Below, in pieces: positions 60,530 to 64,000 of a stretch of 64,000 bases of DNA. The notes beneath the pieces are model-generated. The model searched no databases. It was not told the origin of the DNA and was given only the letters and a program-made list of their open reading frames with translations. Origin of the DNA: an uncultured bacterium (GTDB lineage Bacteria > Cyanobacteriota > Vampirovibrionia > Gastranaerophilales > Gastranaerophilaceae). The DNA lies in assembly GCA_949286705.1 (NCBI GenBank), contig CASEDF010000001.1, forward strand, positions 62,001 to 126,000, read 5' to 3'. The translations under genes were made by a program, and so were the position numbers. Every line of letters starts with the position of its first letter. The first letter of the stretch is position 1.

Positions 60530-62347
60530 TTATTTTTTAATTTTTTTCTGATATTTATTGATTTTTCTGGTTACGGAAGCTTTATCAGCAGCGTTCGGGT
60601 TATATGACAAATACTGATTATAGTATTTTACAGCGCCCTGATAATTCTTTTCAGCTTCGTATGCCATTGCTTTTAATTTGGCAATATCAGCTGAATTGTG
60701 GAAGAAATCAATTGCGCGGTTACAATATTCAATTGTTGATGCGTAGTTTTCTTCCTTAAACTGTCTTCTTGCAACATCCAAAAATTCATTTGATTTAATT
60801 TCGCAAAGATTAATGTAATCTATACCGTTTTTGGCAGCAACGTTATTCGGATCCTGCTGAAGAACTTTTTCCAATGCAGTTCTTGCGGTTTTAAATTGTT
60901 TATTATGAAGCAAAATTTCTGACAAATACAGATAATCATCAGTTGTCTTTGAAAAATTAATTGCATTTTCAAACGTATAAACCGCATCTTTTTCTCTGCC
61001 CAAAGCCAGATAAGCCTCACCTTTAACAACAGTATCCATCAAACTGTCACTGGCAGATTGAATAATATAATTCAAACTGTCTTTTGACATCGGAACCTGA
61101 TGCGTAATTCTTGCAAGTTTAATTTTTGCAAGGTGAAGTTTCAAATCATCCGGTGTTTTTTCAATTGCTTTGTTTACATAATCATAAGCCAGATAAACAT
61201 CTTTGTTTGTTGTATAAGCTTCACTGTCACCGGCATCTTTTGCCATTTCATAATAAGTATTGGCAAGACCGATTATAGCTTCGTCATTATAAGTTTCATC
61301 ACCGAGCAATTTTGAATAATATTCAAGCGCCTGATCATATTTTTTTGTATCCAAAGACATATTCGCAACTCTATATATACCGTCTTTATAATTAGGATTA
61401 ATAACAATTGCGGTCTTTAACTGTTCCATCGCGAATTCTGAATCCGCTCTGCGTTCATAAACACCTGCAAGGTTGATATAAGGACGTGAATTTTCAGGTT
61501 TTACGGCAACTGCTTTTTTGAAGGAATTAATAGCGGCAGCCTGATTGCCCTGTCTTAAATATAATTCACCCTGCAAGTTCAAAGCCGGAGATGAATTCGG
61601 GTTAATATGAATTGAATGGTTAATCCATGTTAAAGCTTGTGAATAATTTTTTCTTTTAGCTTCAACCTGTGCCATATGATACATTGATGTCGGGTTATGA
61701 GAATTATATTTCAAAGACTGTTGAAAATATTTTTCGGCATCATCAAGTTTGTTATCCATCATAGCAAGGGTGCCAAGGTTATCATAAGCAGGTGCAAAAT
61801 CAGGTTTTATTTGTAAAGCTACCTTAAATAATTCTTCCGCATCTTTTTTGTTGCCGAGTTTTAATGTAGCAACACCCATTGCGTTATATGCTTCAAAATG
61901 ATTATTATTCAAATTTACTGCGTTAACAAATTCTTTAATCGCGTTTGTTGTAAGATTTCTTGCATTTTTAATATATTCAACGTCAGAAGAAGTTTGTCTG
62001 AGCATATAAATCAAACCCTGCGCATAGTGTAAATCCGCATTTTTCGGATTTTGTTTCATTAATTTATCGAGTTCAGCTTGAGCAGGCGCCAGCTTATATT
62101 GTTTCGCCATAGAAATAATCTGCAATGCCTGAGCATCAAGATTATTCGGATTTTGTTTTAAAAGGTTATTCAAAGCCGCATCCGCTTCTGAATAATTGTT
62201 ATATTCAATCATTTTACTGATTTCCGGATATTTTTGCGAAACCTTATTTTTCTCAACCTTTGCTTCCAAATTAGCTGCAAACACTGTAGAAGAACACATA
62301 ATACCTGTAAGAACCATTGCTGATACTAATAACTTTTTACAACTCAT
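60530..62347 (-). CDS. large exported TPR protein
   Basis: This 605-residue protein has a signal peptide (KKLLVSAMVLTGIMCSSTVFA) and about 14 TPR units over nearly the whole length (e.g. AYNAMGVATLKLGNKKDAEE, AYDNLGTLAMMDNKLDDAEK, LNLQGELYLRQGNQAAAINS). Probably an envelope scaffold involved in complex assembly. First gene of the operon with engB. Confidence 0.9.
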   Translation of the reverse strand: MSCKKLLVSAMVLTGIMCSSTVFAANLEAKVEKNKVSQKYPEISKMIEYNNYSEADAALNNLLKQNPNNLDAQALQIISMAKQYKLAPAQAELDKLMKQNPKNADLHYAQGLIYMLRQTSSDVEYIKNARNLTTNAIKEFVNAVNLNNNHFEAYNAMGVATLKLGNKKDAEELFKVALQIKPDFAPAYDNLGTLAMMDNKLDDAEKYFQQSLKYNSHNPTSMYHMAQVEAKRKNYSQALTWINHSIHINPNSSPALNLQGELYLRQGNQAAAINSFKKAVAVKPENSRPYINLAGVYERRADSEFAMEQLKTAIVINPNYKDGIYRVANMSLDTKKYDQALEYYSKLLGDETYNDEAIIGLANTYYEMAKDAGDSEAYTTNKDVYLAYDYVNKAIEKTPDDLKLHLAKIKLARITHQVPMSKDSLNYIIQSASDSLMDTVVKGEAYLALGREKDAVYTFENAINFSKTTDDYLYLSEILLHNKQFKTARTALEKVLQQDPNNVAAKNGIDYINLCEIKSNEFLDVARRQFKEENYASTIEYCNRAIDFFHNSADIAKLKAMAYEAEKNYQGAVKYYNQYLSYNPNAADKASVTRKINKYQKKIKK

Positions 62348-62425
62348 ATTATCTCCTGCTTTTTTACTATTCTAAATATTATAAATATATTGTATAATAT
62401 ATATTATAAAAAAGCAATACGGTGA

Positions 62426-63343
62426 ATGATGGGTTTAAACGCAAATTCAAAGCAAGATCTGGAAGATTTCAAATCATATATTTTAGTAGAAAAAAACTTT
62501 TCCGAACATACGGCAAAAGCTTATTGTTCGGATGTTTTAAGTTTTCTTGTTTGGATTGATGACACTTCATGTGAAAATGTTAACTTTTCCAAAGTCAGGG
62601 ATTATCTTCATTTTATCCAAAAATTCAATTACAAAAAAACTACAATTGCCAGAAAAATTGCATCACTAAGAACTTTCTACAAATTTCTTTACAGAGAAAG
62701 AAAAGTAAACTCAAATCCGGCAATGAATTTAACATCTCCCAAGCGTCCGAAATCTCTGCCCAAATTTTTAACACCGGATGAAATTGAAAAAATTCTTAAC
62801 AATGTAAAAATTGACACACCTGCGGGATTTAGAAACAGAGCTATTCTGGAACTTTTGTGGGCAACGGGAATGCGGGTATCCGAACTCAGCGGATTAAATT
62901 TCGGGGATTTGAATTTAGAAAACAATGAAATCCGTGTTTTCGGAAAGGGTGCCAAAGAAAGAATAATTCTTGTAACTGACAGGGCAAAAACTTACCTTGA
63001 AAGATATATAACTTCAGCCCGTATGCTTATACCAAAAGGCTTTAGGGTGGAAGAACCGACGGAAAGCTCGCCTGTTTTTATTAATAACACAGGCTACAGG
63101 CTTCAAACAAGAACTATCCGTAACGTCATAAATGAAACCGTTGACAAAATTGAATTACCAAAAAAGGTTACACCTCACGTATTCAGACACAGTTTTGCAA
63201 CTCATTTGATAGAAAACGGTGCAGATTTGCGTGTGGTGCAGGAACTTTTAGGTCATGCCAGTATTTCCAATACGCAAATTTACACACATGTTTCCATGCA
63301 GCATATGAAAGAAGTCTACAATGAAGCTCACCCGAGAGCCTAA
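62426..63343 (+). CDS. XerC/XerD-type tyrosine recombinase
   Basis: This 305-residue protein has the normal Xer length. A core-binding domain (FKSYILVEKNFSEHTAKAYC) is followed by the catalytic domain. It has Arg in WATGMRVSELSG, Lys in FGKGAKERIIL, HVFRHSFATHL, LGHASISNTQ and the nucleophile Tyr in IYTHVSMQHM. It resolves chromosome dimers. XerC and XerD cannot be separated by eye. Distinct from the element integrase at 4072-5451. Confidence 0.95.
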   Translation: MMGLNANSKQDLEDFKSYILVEKNFSEHTAKAYCSDVLSFLVWIDDTSCENVNFSKVRDYLHFIQKFNYKKTTIARKIASLRTFYKFLYRERKVNSNPAMNLTSPKRPKSLPKFLTPDEIEKILNNVKIDTPAGFRNRAILELLWATGMRVSELSGLNFGDLNLENNEIRVFGKGAKERIILVTDRAKTYLERYITSARMLIPKGFRVEEPTESSPVFINNTGYRLQTRTIRNVINETVDKIELPKKVTPHVFRHSFATHLIENGADLRVVQELLGHASISNTQIYTHVSMQHMKEVYNEAHPRA

Positions 63344-64000
63344 AGCCACGGATAATCATCCTTTATTTCCCAGCCGTCAAGGAATATAAGCTGACCGCAT
63401 AAATTATAGACATCATCATCACCAACTTCTCCTCGGCATGCCCGCAAATATTGATTGCGAGAGGTATAGCTTGAGTATTGATAAAAACCAAATTTATTTG
63501 CACGAACATCTAATGTCATCAAAAAGACATCCTTACCAATAATATTTGGTGAATTAAAACCATTTACATCTGTTTTAAACATTATATTTGTATAACCATG
63601 CTTTAAGCAATTACCATCATTATCCCTTTCAAAACAGCCTGTCCCAAGTCCAATACCTACAAGCACATTATTTGAAAGTGTAAACCAATACAAAGCACTT
63701 TGCCTAACCACTGTATCATTAGGAATACTGTGTGAATATGGTCTCGGTAACAAAATAGGATTTTTGTAGCCGTAAACCTCAGAAACTTTTACATAAGGCT
63801 TTAAATACGTATTAAAAAAATTGGTTAATATCTCTTTTGGATCCAGACTTCCTACAGATGATTCATATATATATGCTAACCCCCAATTAGAAATATCCCC
63901 ATTATCAACCTGTGCGCGTGTAATTGCTTGAGCAAGTATTGAGTAACTCTGTTTTAACTTAGAAACTGTCTCTTTTTTAGTGTAATTCGATATTAGTGTA
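63340..64000 (-). CDS. type IV pilin-like protein, 5' end outside the window
   Basis: The frame is open from the stop at 63340 to the window edge. The upstream part reads TKKETVSKLKQSYSILAQAI, typical of the post-helix region of the pilins of this group. The C-terminal part has MFKTDVNGFNSPNIIGKDVF and Cys pairs. The leader and FTLAE helix must lie beyond 64000. The Met used by shorter readings (63753) is internal. It overlaps the xer stop by 4 bp. Confidence 0.85.
   Translation of the reverse strand, partial: TLISNYTKKETVSKLKQSYSILAQAITRAQVDNGDISNWGLAYIYESSVGSLDPKEILTNFFNTYLKPYVKVSEVYGYKNPILLPRPYSHSIPNDTVVRQSALYWFTLSNNVLVGIGLGTGCFERDNDGNCLKHGYTNIMFKTDVNGFNSPNIIGKDVFLMTLDVRANKFGFYQYSSYTSRNQYLRACRGEVGDDDVYNLCGQLIFLDGWEIKDDYPWL

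Noticed and set aside
62426-63343. second mobile-element integrase
   Set aside because: Length and motifs fit chromosomal XerC/XerD; no att repeats or element genes around it.

Overview
The window looks like a chromosomal segment of an AT-rich, Gram-negative-type gut bacterium, most likely of the Gastranaerophilales (Melainabacteria/Vampirovibrionia, the non-photosynthetic sister group of Cyanobacteria). The clues are several type IV pilin-like proteins with the K(A/F)xFTLAE leader style, a cysteine-rich SLH-domain surface protein, many exported TPR proteins, low GC, and dispersed palindromic repeats. This placement is inference; no 16S gene is present.

Layout. (1) 293-12658: an integrated genetic element of about 12.3 kb in a tRNA-Ser(UGA) gene, bounded by a 21-bp duplication of the tRNA 3' end. 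It has a tyrosine integrase, excisionase-like protein, primase/helicase (DUF3854-DUF3987), XRE repressor, uracil-DNA glycosylase, DnaB-like ATPase, a decayed DNA-methyltransferase-fold protein, an OB-fold protein, and a very AT-rich membrane-protein cargo at its left end. I see no capsid, relaxase or conjugation genes, so it resembles a phage satellite or a minimal integrative element. (2) 12.7-31.3 kb: housekeeping genes. These are rpsF-ssb-rpsR, an SLH protein, an amino-acid binding lipoprotein, bioB, thiF/thiS, a cation efflux protein, an iron alcohol dehydrogenase, AlkD-like repair, a metallo-hydrolase/TPR operon, a pseudopilin, and thrC-hom. (3) 31.3-41.3 kb: two near-duplicate loci. Each has palindromic repeats, a terminator, a pilin gene and a leader of about 330 nt with a run of ten G. 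Between them lie uvrC and a four-gene operon with a MotA/MotB (ZorA/ZorB-like) pair. A DUF559 nuclease gene is intact at the first locus and reduced to a fragment at the second. (4) 41.3-64 kb: a GGDEF/HD-GYP protein, transporters, a GT39 glycosyltransferase, carbonic anhydrase, ParDE, a ferritin-like/GH13-like operon, ferritin, Ogt, a HxlR regulator, DedA, tRNA-Met, MATE, enolase, small genes, EngB, TPR, XerC/D, and the 3' part of another pilin.

Main candidates for something new. (a) A compact type I toxin-antitoxin locus at 51.06-51.27 kb: a 24-residue hydrophobic peptide whose Shine-Dalgarno is matched by an 8-nt anti-SD in its own leader, with a convergent antisense RNA that has its own promoter and terminator. 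(b) The twin pilin leaders: a G10 tract inside a split reading frame, a stem with compensatory changes between copies, and an anti-SD element, which together suggest phase-variable or RNA-controlled pilin expression. (c) The DUF559-plus-palindrome unit and its deletion derivative. (d) The two-to-three-gene membrane-protein cargo of the tRNA-Ser element, placed where satellites usually carry defence genes. All functional claims for these four are inference from sequence pattern only.
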